The position numbers and the translations under genes are program-made. A stretch of DNA of 64,000 nucleotides, taken from positions 186,001 through 250,000 of the forward strand of contig NW_011887292.1 in NCBI RefSeq assembly GCF_000151315.2, written 5' to 3'. Position 1 is the first letter of the stretch; every line of letters begins with the position of its first letter. This DNA comes from Capsaspora owczarzaki ATCC 30864. Taxonomy: Eukaryota; Opisthokonta; Filasterea. Shown here piece by piece: positions 32,067 through 44,035 of the stretch. The notes below the pieces were generated by a model. It made no database searches and was not told the DNA's origin. It saw nothing but the letters and a program-made list of their open reading frames with translations.

Positions 32067-35000
32067 GGCGTCCGAGTTCGTTTTTTTCGATTTTATCACA
32101 ACAAACCAAAACAAAAACTTTTTTTTTTGTTTTCGCATGTCTCCCGTCCTTCGTCGTCGTCGTCTCTTGCTACCTTCCGGTCAAGTCAATCCTATATACC
32201 AACAAACATTGGAAAAACGCTCAACGCAGTCGTTGGCCACCTCTGCGTTCTCAACCCTTTTTTTAAAAAGCTTGCATCAACCGCATGTATGTGTTCCATC
32301 AGTTCGTGGGCTGGTTGAACGCCGTCTCCGTCTTCGGGGTTTGCACGGACGGCTTTCTTTCGCCTCGCTTTCGTCATCGTCGTCATCATCATCAGCATCA
32401 TCAGCATCATCAGCAACTCAAGAACAAAAACCACCATTACCACCACCACATTGTTTAAACAAATCAAGAGCAGCTCGACACCCATTTGTCCTACTTTGGT
32501 CTCGTTTCTTCCGTTTGCCCCTCGCGCGCGTCTTTTGCCTGTCGTTTCCATTCTGTTCAGCAGATGGCGCTCCGAGCCCGCACCTTTCTTTTTCGAGACC
32601 TTTCACGCCTTTGCCCTGTCGTTTCCTGCCATCCCCCAAGTCATTCAAGGAGAGGGGAAGTTGTTTCTCCCCACTCGTCAGTTAATTTTCATACAAATCG
32701 TTCGTTCCACCCCCGTTCGGCGCTTTCTTTCTCTCGATTTCCTCCGTTTGCTCAAGAAATTCACATGGTCAGTGAGCGGATTCCCGCGCGCTCTCGTTTG
32801 CTTCGTTGGGTTTCTTTTCTTTCGGTTTCCAAACGCGTTGCTGAACTTTCTTTTTGTTTGAATCTTTGTTACCGTCTCTCCTTTTTGCTGCCTTCTTGAT
32901 TGGTGGTTTTTTTTTGTTTTCAAACCCCATTCCGTGCTCGCCTGTCCGTGTCTGCTGCAGATTTATTTCGTCCTGTGCCGCCTCCCGTCGCCGCTTTGTT
33001 TTTTCTCTCTCTGTCTCTGTCTCTGGTTGCCTTTTTTTCCCCCGACCGGTTTCCCCGCCTACCTGTCGCACTTCTATTGGTGAGCAACAACTTCGGTTCT
33101 CGCTTCTGATGGTTCGGGAAAAACAAAGATGGCTGTTATCTTGGCATCCTTCAACACGGAACAGAGATGGGAGAAAAAATATTTGTGCAGGACGTTCAGA
33201 CTTTTGTTCGTTCGTTTGTTCGTTTGCCTTTGCTTGTTCTTTGTTTTTCTTCTTTTCGTTTGTGTGTTCCCCCAAGTCGTGTTTCCCTTTTTTTTTTCTC
33301 TGCTCGCCTCTTTGGTCTCCGACACTCCTGTCTCTGTGCTACCTTTGTCTGACTTTGACTGGAGTGTTGGTTTGATTGAGTGGGAGCGATTGGGGAGAAT
33401 CAACAAACAAACAACAAAAAAATTGTTATCAAAATGTAAATTTTTCTCGCTTTTATCCTTGTTCTTTTGTTTGGCTGACTTTTGTTTGCATCCCCGTTGT
33501 TTGCATCCCCGTTGGTTGATTTTGGTTGTTCAGCGACTGCTCTGGCCCGATCATACACCTTCAAGGTAAAGACCCTCATGTTGACGCCTGTTGATTTTTT
33601 TTTTTTTAAGAGCGGGGAGTTGGATTTCACCTTTTGGTTTTTTGCCAGTTGATAGTCCCGCAGTTTCCCGGCATCAATGTGTTGCAGCGGTACGCGAGCT
33701 CATTCGCTCTGGTAACGGTTCCTTTTGGAATTGCAGTTTGTTGCGAGGAGACAGTTGAAGTTTTTTTTTTTTTTCTTTGGTCCGGGGCTGGTGAGTTGGT
33801 GTGTTGATACGGCAATTTTTGGGGGATGTGCGTTGACAGGGCCGATTCTGTGAACTGGTGCTTGAGAGAGAGAGAGTGGTTGATGTTTTCAGCTGGCTGA
33901 TTGACAGGTATTTTTTTTTTCTTGTTGGTTCGTCACGTCCCCTCTCTTCCCCCCCCCCCTCTTTCATCAACCCCTCTCGTCTTCCTCGGTGTTGTTCCGT
34001 GTACATGTTTTTTCTTGTTATTCCGTTCTCCCAAATATTTGTTTTTCATTGTTCCGTCCATCTGTGTTTCCGTGTTTCATTGTTGTTTTCACTGCTATCG
34101 TCCAATCCGGTAGGTCTGGCAATGTTGTTTGACGACATGCTGTTCACTTGTTTGTTTTCTGCCCATGCTCTGCTTTTCGCAAACTATCAAACAAGCAGGC
34201 ACCCGTCCAGTTGTTGCCTGGCGGAGACTTCAAAAAACAAAAAACAAGCAAAAAATGTTGACGTTTCTTGGATTTTGTTCTTCCTTGCCATGCGTATCTC
34301 GCTGTGCGTCATGTTTGCAGGTCAATGTCGCTTGTACTTTTGTTTGAAGCACAAATCCAAGATGCTTCATGCCAAATCCGTCACCAAAGGCAGTTTTTGT
34401 TTTTTCAGTTTTTTCTGTTTTGGTAAAAACTTGCATCCACAGTGTGCCCATTTATTCGTGATGGCTTTTCGACTTTGTTGATTGCGTCGTTTTCTCTCCA
34501 TCTTAAAGTGACACGGCAGAGGATGAGTCTTTGACATGAGCGGTAGGGGTGGCACAGGTCACCTCGGTTTTAAGTTGTTTTCTTGTTGGGTTTTTTATGA
34601 TTGTTTTCCGCTTTCCCCTTTTTCCTGTGTTGCCCATTCGTTCACTGCTTCCACTGCCTTCGGCCCATGTCATGATTGTCGCTCGCACTCGTACATCCCT
34701 CGGCTTGAATGTCCGAACAGCCCGCCATTTCATCATGTTTTGTCAAAGTGGATGCCCTTTTTTTTTCGATTTTGTTGTTGATTTTTTGATTTTTTATTTT
34801 TTTATTTTAAGCGGGTTTTGTATTTTTGATCGGTTTTAATGCCGAATGTTTGAGCATTGTCTCGCTGTGGCATGGGAGTGTTCAGACAACAGCATCACAC
34901 TGCAAGCGCGTGCACTTGGAGACTGCCAACCAGTGAAGCTGGACCGCTGTATTCGCGCTTCGAAACGCGGATCGGCATTCAATCGATTTCAATTCGCCTT

Positions 35001-35075
35001 TCAATTTTTTTTTTATTTTTTTTTTTTTTTTTTTTGTATTTTTCGATGCTCCCACGCCCTTTTATTTTGCCTTCG

Positions 35076-35106
<31 letters not shown>

Positions 35107-35437
35107 GCGCTCATTCTTGTGTACATGCATCACATTGGATTGAATGGGTGACGGCTTTGGTGGTTGGACTTGTGCGGAGAAAGGCGGAAGGAAGGAAGGA
35201 AGAGAGGCGAGGTCACTTTCGACTTTCGGACTGAAATGCGAATCCTTCGCTTTCCACACGCTCTCTCTCTCTCTCTATGAGTCAAACCCAGGCTTCTTTG
35301 TCGATACAGGAGAACAAACACAGCAAACGACACTGAACATTGCTGCTTTTCCAAATACTCATGCAACCTGTGATCGATGCTCTGACTGACTTTCGTGCCT
35401 GCTTGGTACGTTGACAACACAGAACCAAATCGTGCAG
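32067..35437. other. 3.4-kb T-rich stretch without a recognisable gene
   Basis: The longest gap in the window. The top strand is pyrimidine-rich with T-runs, CT repeats (about 35075-35104) and many TTTG/TTTC blocks. ORFs are short and low complexity. It may hold long UTRs, an upstream non-coding exon of the amine oxidase (a possible acceptor acacag lies at 35427-35432) or a non-coding transcript. No RNA family recognised. Confidence 0.5.
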
Positions 35438-37867
35438 ATGGAGCTCCGTTCTCTCGATGGCAGCTCTGACGCTTCGCCGAGCAAGAAAGCCCGCTCGAGC
35501 ATGCAGCAGGAGCTCATGACGTGGAGAATCATCTCGCTGCTGCTGATTGGCGCAGTGATTGGCCTTTCCGTCGCGCTTGGCGTCATTTACACCACCCACA
35601 AGGATCTCGAAGAGTCGGAAGCGTTGGCCGCGTCTCGTCGCGATAGCTGCCCGGCGACCGGCATTCCTGGCGCCTCTGGCTCGTCGAAACCTGGCCCTTC
35701 GCCGTTTTCGGCTGCCGACCCGCATCCGCTGGAAGACCTGTACCCGTCCGAAACCCAAGACATTTTCCACGCCTTGATGAGCAATGCGTCGCTCCAACTC
35801 ACGCCGTACGACGACGCGGCCTTGTCTGACAACTTTATCTGGGCGATGGAGCTCGACCAGCCGGCCAAGTTTGACGTGCTGAACTGGCGGGACGGCAACA
35901 ATCAGCCCAAACCCATCCGCTTTGCGCGCGTCGTCATCTTCCACGGCGCGTGGGCTGTCCCTGAGGTGGTCGAGTACCGCGTCGGCCCGCTGCCCGTCAG
36001 CGCATCCAACTTCCGGGTCTGGCCCGTGCGCCACGTCCCTTGGATTATGCGCCCGATGACCGTCCAAGAGTACGATTTGCTGGAAGGGATTATCACGGAC
36101 GCCTTTGGGCAGCTCGCCACCATCTGCACCGAGTCCTTTGGCGGCACGTACGATGAGGAAGCCCTCACGTGGACGGATTCGTCCCCGCGCGGCTACAACC
36201 GCACCGAGCGTCACACTTGGGTCTGGGCCATGCACAACGTGGACGGCGCCCCTTACCTGCTTCCGACCGGCCTGGAGCTGATGATTGATCACACCGACGT
36301 CGATCCTTCCAACTGGTTTGTCAAGAGCGTCGCCTACAACCTGCAGGCGTACGACACCATCGCCGAGCTCATCGACCAGTACAACAACAATGCCAGCTTT
36401 GTCAAGATTAACTTCCCGGCACCGACAGACCCGTACTACCTGATCGAGCAGTCCAAGCCCACGCGCCAGAACGCCCAGCACGCTTCTCCTCGCCACGTCA
36501 ACCCTGGCGGCCAGCGGTTCACCGTGAACGGGCCCCAGGTCGAGTACCTGGGCTGGAAGTTCCTCATTACATCCAGCTTCCGCTCTGGCATTTCGTTCAG
36601 TGACATTTCCTTCCTCAACGAGACCATCGTGTACGAGCTCAGCCAGCAAGCCGCCGCCGCCACCTACTCTGGCCGCCCGGCAGCCCAGTCTGCCAGCCAG
36701 TACGACGACTCTGGCTGGGGCATGGGCGCTGCGGCCCAGCCTCTGATCCGAGGCGTCGCTTGCCCAGAGACGGGCGTGTTTGCGGACGTGTTCATGTGGT
36801 GGAACTCTGGCAACATTTCCCACTTCCAGGGCGCCGTGTGCATTTTTGAAAAGGACTTGGGCACGCCCATCGCCTCGCACTTTAACAAGGGCAACGATGG
36901 CCTCGACTTTGCCACTGGCATTCACAGCACCGCCCTTGTGGTGCGCTTCATCTCGACCGTGTACAACTACGACTACGTCTTGACGTACACCTTCTTCCTG
37001 GACGGCTCGATGGACGTGGACATGTCTGCGACTGGTTACATGCAAGCCGGCCGCTGGGCCGATGCGAACGACAACCAGTTTGGCACGCGCGTCCAGGACC
37101 AGGTGATGGGCAACCTGCACGACCACATTCTCAACTTTAAGGTGGACCTGGACATTGCAGGCACTGCAAACACGGTCGACTCGATTGGCGTGGCGTACGA
37201 CACCTTCCCGGAAAACCCCTTCCTGCCTCCCTCCAAGCTCGCCAAGAAGCTGACCCACAACCTGATTGCCACCGAGATGGCCTCCAAGATGCGCTTGAAC
37301 CCAAGCAACCCGCACCTCATCACCGTGATCAACACGGACGAACCCAATGCGTGGGGCGTGAGCCGCGGCTACAAGTTCCACCTGCACTCGCAAGCCAACA
37401 GCCTGCAGACGCCTGCGCTCGAGTGGTGGCCTGCCTTCTCGTGGCTGGAAAACAGCTTTGTTGCCACAAAGCGCAAGGAGTCGGAACACCGCTCGGTCGA
37501 GCACTTTTACGACATGAACGCTCCAGACGTGCCGCTCGTCCGCTTCCTCGACTTTGTCGAAGACGACGAGAGCATTCTGCAGGAGGATCTCGTGCTTTGG
37601 GTGAATGTCGGCTCCATCCACATCCCGTCTGCCGAGGACATTCCCCTCACCACGATTGCCGGTCAAGGCATCGGATTTACCCTGCGTCCGTTCAACTACT
37701 TTGACGCGGCCAAGCTCGAGGACCTTCGCCAACGCATCTACATTGCCTACAACCCGGCCAGACCCAGCGTCGGTCTCGTTGAAGTCGACACCGCGAAGGC
37801 CAGCGAGTGCTTCCAGTCGACGCCCGACTATTCCTTCTCTGGCTCCAACCTTTACGGCGACCACTGA
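35438..37867 (+). CDS. Copper-containing amine oxidase, VAP-1/AOC3-like, type II membrane protein
   Basis: Oxidises primary amines to aldehydes with H2O2 and ammonia. Single exon, 809 aa from the ATG at 35438. One membrane segment near residues 31-52 (ISLLLIGAVIGLSVALG) after a basic cytosolic tail implies a short inside N-terminus and a large outside catalytic domain, as in animal VAP-1. Active-site residues by reading: catalytic Asp near 424 in QYDDSGWGMG; topaquinone-forming Tyr near 511 in VYNYDYV; copper His 561 and 563 in LHDHILNFKVDLDIAG; and His 728 in GSIHIPSAEDIP. Spacing between them agrees closely with VAP-1. IRGVACPE and the DSGWGMG context point to the animal rather than the plant or yeast branch. 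Several N-x-S/T sites fit glycosylation. Confidence 0.95.
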   Translation: MELRSLDGSSDASPSKKARSSMQQELMTWRIISLLLIGAVIGLSVALGVIYTTHKDLEESEALAASRRDSCPATGIPGASGSSKPGPSPFSAADPHPLEDLYPSETQDIFHALMSNASLQLTPYDDAALSDNFIWAMELDQPAKFDVLNWRDGNNQPKPIRFARVVIFHGAWAVPEVVEYRVGPLPVSASNFRVWPVRHVPWIMRPMTVQEYDLLEGIITDAFGQLATICTESFGGTYDEEALTWTDSSPRGYNRTERHTWVWAMHNVDGAPYLLPTGLELMIDHTDVDPSNWFVKSVAYNLQAYDTIAELIDQYNNNASFVKINFPAPTDPYYLIEQSKPTRQNAQHASPRHVNPGGQRFTVNGPQVEYLGWKFLITSSFRSGISFSDISFLNETIVYELSQQAAAATYSGRPAAQSASQYDDSGWGMGAAAQPLIRGVACPETGVFADVFMWWNSGNISHFQGAVCIFEKDLGTPIASHFNKGNDGLDFATGIHSTALVVRFISTVYNYDYVLTYTFFLDGSMDVDMSATGYMQAGRWADANDNQFGTRVQDQVMGNLHDHILNFKVDLDIAGTANTVDSIGVAYDTFPENPFLPPSKLAKKLTHNLIATEMASKMRLNPSNPHLITVINTDEPNAWGVSRGYKFHLHSQANSLQTPALEWWPAFSWLENSFVATKRKESEHRSVEHFYDMNAPDVPLVRFLDFVEDDESILQEDLVLWVNVGSIHIPSAEDIPLTTIAGQGIGFTLRPFNYFDAAKLEDLRQRIYIAYNPARPSVGLVEVDTAKASECFQSTPDYSFSGSNLYGDH

Positions 37868-38023
37868 GTGTTGTTGTGTTTGTTTGATTGAAGAAGTTTT
37901 GTGTGTGTGATGATGATGATGATGATGATGATTTTTGTGTTGTCCTTTTGAGCAATACAATTATCTGGCTCTGAGTTTCAATCCAAATTCAATCCAAACC
38001 TCAGTCGTGATTCTAGTACCGAT

Positions 38024-39300
38024 ATGGCTGCATCCAGAGCCACTCTGCTCGTGTGCAATGGCGCATTGGCTGCACTGGCGATGCTGCTATTGATTGCGCC
38101 TTCCAGCCTAACTGTTGTTGCAGCTACTGCGGGTGTGCCGTACCGCGCTGCAATGGTCGAGCACTCGCCGGTCTTTCCCGCGAACGCCACTCCCGTCGAG
38201 ATGATGGCCGCCAACATGGCGCTCTACGAGGTATTCCTTTCTCGGCACGCGCATCTTGCAGATCGAACTGACTCCGACCCGTTTGAAGATTGGCGAGATT
38301 GCCGCGTGCAGAGAGAGAGAGAGATGATAGATTGTAGATTGCTCGGATGGATTCGCATGAGATTCAAACTCACCTCTCTCGCGTCTCTGCCTTGTTTTGG
38401 GGGTCTCGGTTTATCTGCCTCTCAAATGCAAAACAACAAAAAAACTTCAGCTCCATATGGTCGCAGCGAAGGCGAGCGGAGCGCAGGTCGTCGTCTTCCC
38501 AGAGTTTGGCCTCGGACCAAAGAACTTTATCGACCGCGACCAGCTGCTGCCGTTCGCAGAGCACCTGCCGGCGGTCTCCAATGCAACTGGACAGACTGCT
38601 CCGTGCTACGATGCATCGGCGCCGCCAGTGTTCCGCAACGCGTCCTGCTTTGCGCTCAACTATGGCATTCTCGTGAGCATCAACATGTACGACGTCCAGC
38701 CATGCACCACGGCGAGCGACCCGCGATGCCCCCGCGACGGGCGATTCCAGTACAACACGGAAGTAGTGTTTGACGAGCGTGGCATTGTAAGTGGCTTTTG
38801 AACCGCTGTTTACCCCGAATTGGACGATTTTCTGAGTTTACGAGCAATCCAACTCAAACTGAAAAATTCATTCATTGCATTTTGTTGCTCTTTGTTCTAC
38901 TTCACCTCAGATGGTTGCCAAGTATTACAAGACGCACGTCTTCTACTTGAACTGCTTTGACGAACCCGCGACGCCAGATCTGGTGTATTTTACCTCGGCC
39001 TTCAACGTCACGTTCGGCGTGTTCACTTGCTTTGACATCATGTTCGAGACGCCCTCCGTCCCGCTGGTCAACCTCGGCATTCGCAACTTCCTGTACAGCG
39101 TTGCCATGAGCGCCCTGGGTCCCGTCGGCAAGGACATTTTTGAAATCTGGTCGGCGCGTCACAACTCGACCCTGCTCGCTTCCAACGACGGCACGGGCCC
39201 TTCCGGAGCTTTTGTTCACGGCGTGAACAAGGTCAGCCAGCAAGTGAACATCCCCGGCACGACAAATGAGGTGCTGCTGTTGGCGGATTTAGTGGCGTGA
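38024..39300 (+). CDS. Vanin/biotinidase-like carbon-nitrogen hydrolase, short form
   Basis: Nitrilase-superfamily amidohydrolase; animal relatives cleave pantetheine or biocytin outside the cell. Exons 38024-38230, 38451-38786, 38911-39300, all phase 0, give 310 aa. A signal peptide is clear (hydrophobic LLVCNGALAALAMLLLIAP), followed by PYRAAMVEH as in the vanin family. The Glu-Lys-Cys triad is visible in VVFPEFGLG, MVAKYYKTHVF and GVFTCFDIMF. It ends after GTTNEVLLLADLVA, near the end of the nitrilase domain. The second, beta-rich domain of animal vanins (about 500 aa) is therefore missing. A few N-x-S/T sites are present. It lies 156 bp after the amine oxidase, also a predicted ectoenzyme, on the same strand. 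Substrate unknown. Confidence 0.87.
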
Positions 39301-39609
39301 GCCAGGGGGAGCGCAATTTTTGTATTTGCGTCCTTTTTGAACATAGTGTTTGTGCGACATCGCCATTGAACAGCTTGCCTTGGTGAAGCATTGTTTGTCA
39401 GAAATTCCAAAATGTTTGTAGTGATGTAATTGAAGGGGCTCTTTTGTGCAAAAACGAAAAGAAAAAAAAAAAGAAAAACCAAAAACGACAATATCAAGAA
39501 AGGAACAAGGCAACAGAACAAAACAGCATACAGTATGAGACAAAGAGTTGACAGCGGCAGTAGATTGCTTTTGCACGCGTCGTCAGCAGCATCATCTCGT
39601 TGTTTTGTT
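39301..39609. other. Spacer between convergent vanin-like and PLC ends
   Basis: A-rich on the plus strand near 39455-39510; otherwise mixed sequence. No gene or strong poly(A) signal recognised. Confidence 0.45.
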
Positions 39610-42600
39610 TTAGTTTTGAATTGTAACCTTGACAAACAAGGAAGAGTGGTGCAACAAGTCAAACTTGGCGAATGGCTGCGGTCGCTTGAGAGGAAGGTGA
39701 TGGAACCCTAGATCAAAGCGGAAAACGAAAAAAAGGACAAAAAGAAATGTGAGCAAAACCACAAGAAAACTGACAACACAAGAAACAATCGCACTCAGAT
39801 CCGTTGTGCCTACCTTGGCGGAGGGACTCGAGAGGAATCGTGTACTGGCCAACAATTTCCTTGGGGCCAACAGATTCGTCCATGACAACAAAGCGCACAA
39901 GCGCAAGTTCGGGCGACATGACCTCAAATTCGAACGCCTCATCCCACTGCCAAAAACCAAACAGACAATCCAGTGAGTAAAAATGGCAAAAGCAACGACG
40001 CACGCAGAGTACAAATCGACCAAATCATGCATTACCACTGGGTTGTAGCCGTTCTTGAAAACGGTCGACGATGAGAATTTGCGGTCGTCACCGAGCTGTC
40101 CGACAATTTCAACTTCAACATAAGGGTCAAGCAAACGGCGTCGTTGGCGACGCGTGCGAGGGAGCTGGTGTCCGCTCAGCAGCTCGATGGTCAAGGTTGT
40201 CTTGTGCACACCCTGGAGCACAGAACAGACGAAAAGGAGGCAGAACAAACAAAAAACAGATATTTTTGTCAGATGGATGTCGATGGGATGGTATTGATGT
40301 GAGATCATGCTTAATGTTTGTTCGCGCATTTACCGAATCAGCGGCTGGGGCCTTGACCTCGGGATCGGCAAACTCGCGCATATACTTTGGCTTCAAAATA
40401 TAGCCAGCGTTGCCGTTCTGAAGGAACTTGCCCTCGTTTAGTTGCATGGCACGATCGGGTGTTTGGAAGTTGATGGCAGACATTTGCACACCATAGTTCC
40501 AGAACTCCTGCAAAGCGGCACAAAAAAAAAACAACGTGCACTTTGTGAGCGCCGCACACGAGTCACACAGCAACAACAAAGCAACCTCAAAAACACGCAA
40601 AGTGGCAAAACTCGGCTTACCTGAGGTAGATAGTTCGACGAGTCGAAACGCATGCCGTCGGGATACACACGCATGAGGAAGCGGTTGGTGTGGTAGGTGA
40701 GCTTGGCAGCTGTCTGGCGGCTGGCAACCTTGCGCGCCTTCTTTTCGGGGAAGGACGACATTTCGTAGCACTTGTACGTCTTCTTGCTGTGCTCGAAGGA
40801 TTGGAATGGGACGGACTTGGTGTACACGACCACATCCGACATTTCCTGCGCAATTTTGAGCTGCTTTTTCTGCTTGCCGCCGTGGCCCGCCAAGCTGGCG
40901 GCGTCCGCACGCGACAGAGACATGGACGAGGTCGAGCCGGGCGTGCTCAACGGGGATGGCGAGTCGGAAATCATTGACGCGCGGTTGTTGCTGCCAGCAG
41001 CGCCAGCGCCAGCGCCGTCGGCGGGCCCGTCGAGCTGGCTGCCAGTCTCACCAGCTTCGTCTTCTTCGGTCGGGTCCAGCGGGGCTTGGTTGCGCGACGA
41101 ATGCGCCTTGTTCTTGATGATAATCTTGCCGCGGAGCTCCTGGGGTGAAGGGAGCAGACTCGGGTTGGTTTCCCACCAGCCGTCCTTGGCCGTGACCAGC
41201 TTGTCGCCAAACAGGTCGATGCAGTACTGGGCAAAAACGCGCTGTTGGCGGACACCGAGGTGATTTTCAAGCGAGAGCAGCAAGGGGTAGTCCGACGCGA
41301 CAAAGGCGTTCTTGGCAATCGCCTCAACAACGTCGCGTGCTGCAACTTTGGTCGTGAGCGTGTAGCCGTGGTAGATGACGGGCTCGTCCTTGGCACCTTC
41401 CCAAAGATCCAGCTCAAGGCAGCGGCAGCCGGCCTGCAGGGCCTTTGCATACGCCTCCGCGGTAGAGTTGCTGCGCAGTTGATCGCCTTCGAGATACGTG
41501 TTGTGCGACGAGTTGATAAAGTACGCGGAGAGGGGCTGCGTCATGTCCTGGTACACGGTGGTGTGCGCCCGAAGCCAGCTCGAGTTGACGTCTGAAACGA
41601 GGTAATTCAGGAAACCGCCAATCGTGAGACGACGCTCCGACGTGACACCCAGCACAGGGCCAAAAACGCGATGGCCGGCGTGCCAAGACGCGCTGTTCTT
41701 GAGGTGGTGCAGGACGGACGTGGGCTCGAGCAGGGCTGACGTTTCAACATCGTCGCCCGTCGACACGGGTGCCGCCTCAAGCAGAGTGGCATCCGTGACC
41801 GCCTGGGTCAGCGGAACAGAGTTGAGCAGGGCGAGAATGGCGTCAATTTCAGTGGCAGAGAGCTTTTGCTCGACCGTCAAAAAGGTTCGGAACTCTTGCG
41901 CCGACAAGGTCTCGCCGTTGAACGTGGCATACGCCTCAAACAGACCCTGCGAGTGAGTGTTGATGAACAAGACCTTGTAGAAGGTCATAAACTGGTCAAC
42001 GCCGAGCGAACCCAGCTCGTCGTCGGTCAGGCTCTTGAAGCGGCGTTGCAGCTCGGGGAGGTCGACGCGAGGGAAGGCAATCTCCAGCAGCCGCATAAAC
42101 TTGGCGACAGGCAAAGCAGCCGCGCCTTGCGTGTTGCTCTTCCAAAAGTCGCGGATGAGCGCGTCCATGGCCTTGCCGATCGAGCGTTGCGAAGTAATGT
42201 CCTCGGGCTCGGCTTCCTCGGCGAGCGATTCCGTGTCGCTGCTGTCGTCCACGGCGCTGGGCGACTGCGGAACGGCTGCGTCGGGGCGGTTGATGCAGTT
42301 GTGCGAAACATGCTCACGGCAGCGCTTGTGGGTCACAAAACCGCATGTGCGGCACTTGAGGCCCTGGCGAGCGAGACCGTAGATGAAGCCGGCACAGTGG
42401 TCGCAAAACTTGGGCGAAAGGAAGGTGCGCACGCGGAAGTTGTGCGGAATGCCCGACTCGTCCTCATCGTCGCCAATCGTCTCTTGCTGGGCGTCGAGCA
42501 CGGCAATAGCCTCCTTCAGCAGCTTGGCGTCCTGGTAAGTGTCCGAGCTGGTCTCGGTGCCCAGTGCACGTTGCAGCAGCACAATCTTGGCCTGCGCTGA

Positions 42601-43711
42601 GCGGATGGTCGTGTCGAGCGTCTCGAGCTGCTTGAGGTCGGCCGGGGTTGGGTTTGTCTTTTGCTCGAGAAGCGACTTGAGCTTGTTGGCGCTGCTCTCC
42701 ACCTCGTGCGCCGACTGGATTTGGCGCTTAATGTCGTCGTCGTCCTCGGCGAGCGAAATGACCGACTTGCGGCGGTCCTCGGCAGACATGGCCGCCTGTG
42801 CAATGACCTGCACGGTCGGGTTGAGGGTTTGGCCATCGGCAAGAGGCCACTTGGTGTGGTGGTCGACAAGCTTGTTGAGCGAGGCAAATCGGGTGCCACC
42901 GAGTGAGAACTGGGTGCCAAAGGTTTGGATGCGGAACTGGCGATGCAGACCCGACGGGAGCAGCATGGTGAGGTTGAACTGCTTTGTGTTGTTGCGCTCG
43001 GGGTAGATGATGAAGCAGCCTGCTGTGCCGTTGGCCTTGACGAGGATGGCCGCGCTGGACTTGTCCAGCGGATCCTTGTGGTACCACAGAACGGGCTCGT
43101 TCGAGTCGAACGGACCAGTGAGCTCCTGCTCGCCAAAGATGGAGCGGACGTTGGCCGATCGCGCCGCAGACTGTGCTGCAGGTGCGGGCATCTTGACCGT
43201 CTTGCCGTTGGTGCCGCAAATGCGACCAAGGTTGTACACGCAGTTGATAAACTTGTTGACGTCCTTGCCTTCGACCAAGTCGCCGGGTGAGCAGAGCGTG
43301 GTTTCTGGCACGCCAAGCAGCGGCAAGACCTTGAGGAAGTGTCGGACGTTGTCAAACGAGCGAGCCACCTGGAATGGCGACATTTTGGACGGCACTGTGC
43401 GCACGACCGATGCAGGGATCAAGCCCGGTTGGATTGTGTTGACGAGTTCTGCCAAAAAGAAGGGAGAAATGAGAGTGAGATTGATTGAGAGTGAGCAAGG
43501 ATGGCATGAGTTTCCCAATCCCCCCCCCCAACCCCTTTTTTGTTTGGTTGACAATTTGCACTGGCTGCATGCGATGGGAGCTGTGATGCAACATGGACTC
43601 GTCCTTGCTTGACTTACCGCACAGAATGACACCGTTGCGCAAAAAGCTCACGAAATCTTCCGGGATTGGTTTTCCGAGGACTTCGCTCATCCAAGCCCGG
43701 ACGCATTTTTC
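39610..43711 (-). CDS. Phosphoinositide phospholipase C with CH, SH2-like and C1 domains
   Basis: Hydrolyses PtdIns(4,5)P2 to IP3 and DAG. Exons 43711-43618, 43448-40621, 40507-40334, 40212-40036, 39946-39814, 39707-39610 join in phase (1167 aa). The first coding exon upstream of 43711 is not resolved. Counting from [15 protein letters not shown] domain 1-110; SH2-like 145-245 ([15 protein letters not shown], then [10 protein letters not shown]); coiled coil 250-360; C1 near 370-420 ([20 protein letters not shown]); EF-hand-like 460-640; X domain 660-800 with [24 protein letters not shown] and LLLSLENH; Y domain near 895-1030 ([20 protein letters not shown]); C2 near 1035-1165 ([12 protein letters not shown]). 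Catalytic His, Glu, Asp and Lys are in place. No PH domain is seen. The SH2-like part lacks the FLVR arginine. Confidence 0.93.
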
Positions 43712-43964
43712 CTATTCCAGAGAGAGGAAAGAATCGGCATCAGGTGAGGATGAGACAGGGCAGACAAGACGATGATTACGCAGTGGCAGCGGTGAGCATT
43801 GAATCTGTTCAAATTTCGATTTGACTGCCTCTGCCTGTTTACGATGCGTAGAAGGGGGGACAGACGACAAGATAGGAGCATTGCGATGTCATCTCCATCG
43901 CATCCACCACCCCCCACCCCCGCCTCTTTGCCTCTGATGTGCCCTTGTCATGGACGCGAACCAC

Positions 43965-44035
43965 AATAAAAATAAAAAATAAAATAAAATAAAATAAAAT
44001 AAAATAAATAAAACAAAATAAAAAATAAAATAAAA
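43965..44035. repeat. (AAAAT)n microsatellite
   Basis: About 14 imperfect copies of aaaat/taaaa on the plus strand, just beyond the 5' end of the resolved PLC exons. Low-complexity slippage repeat. Confidence 0.9.
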
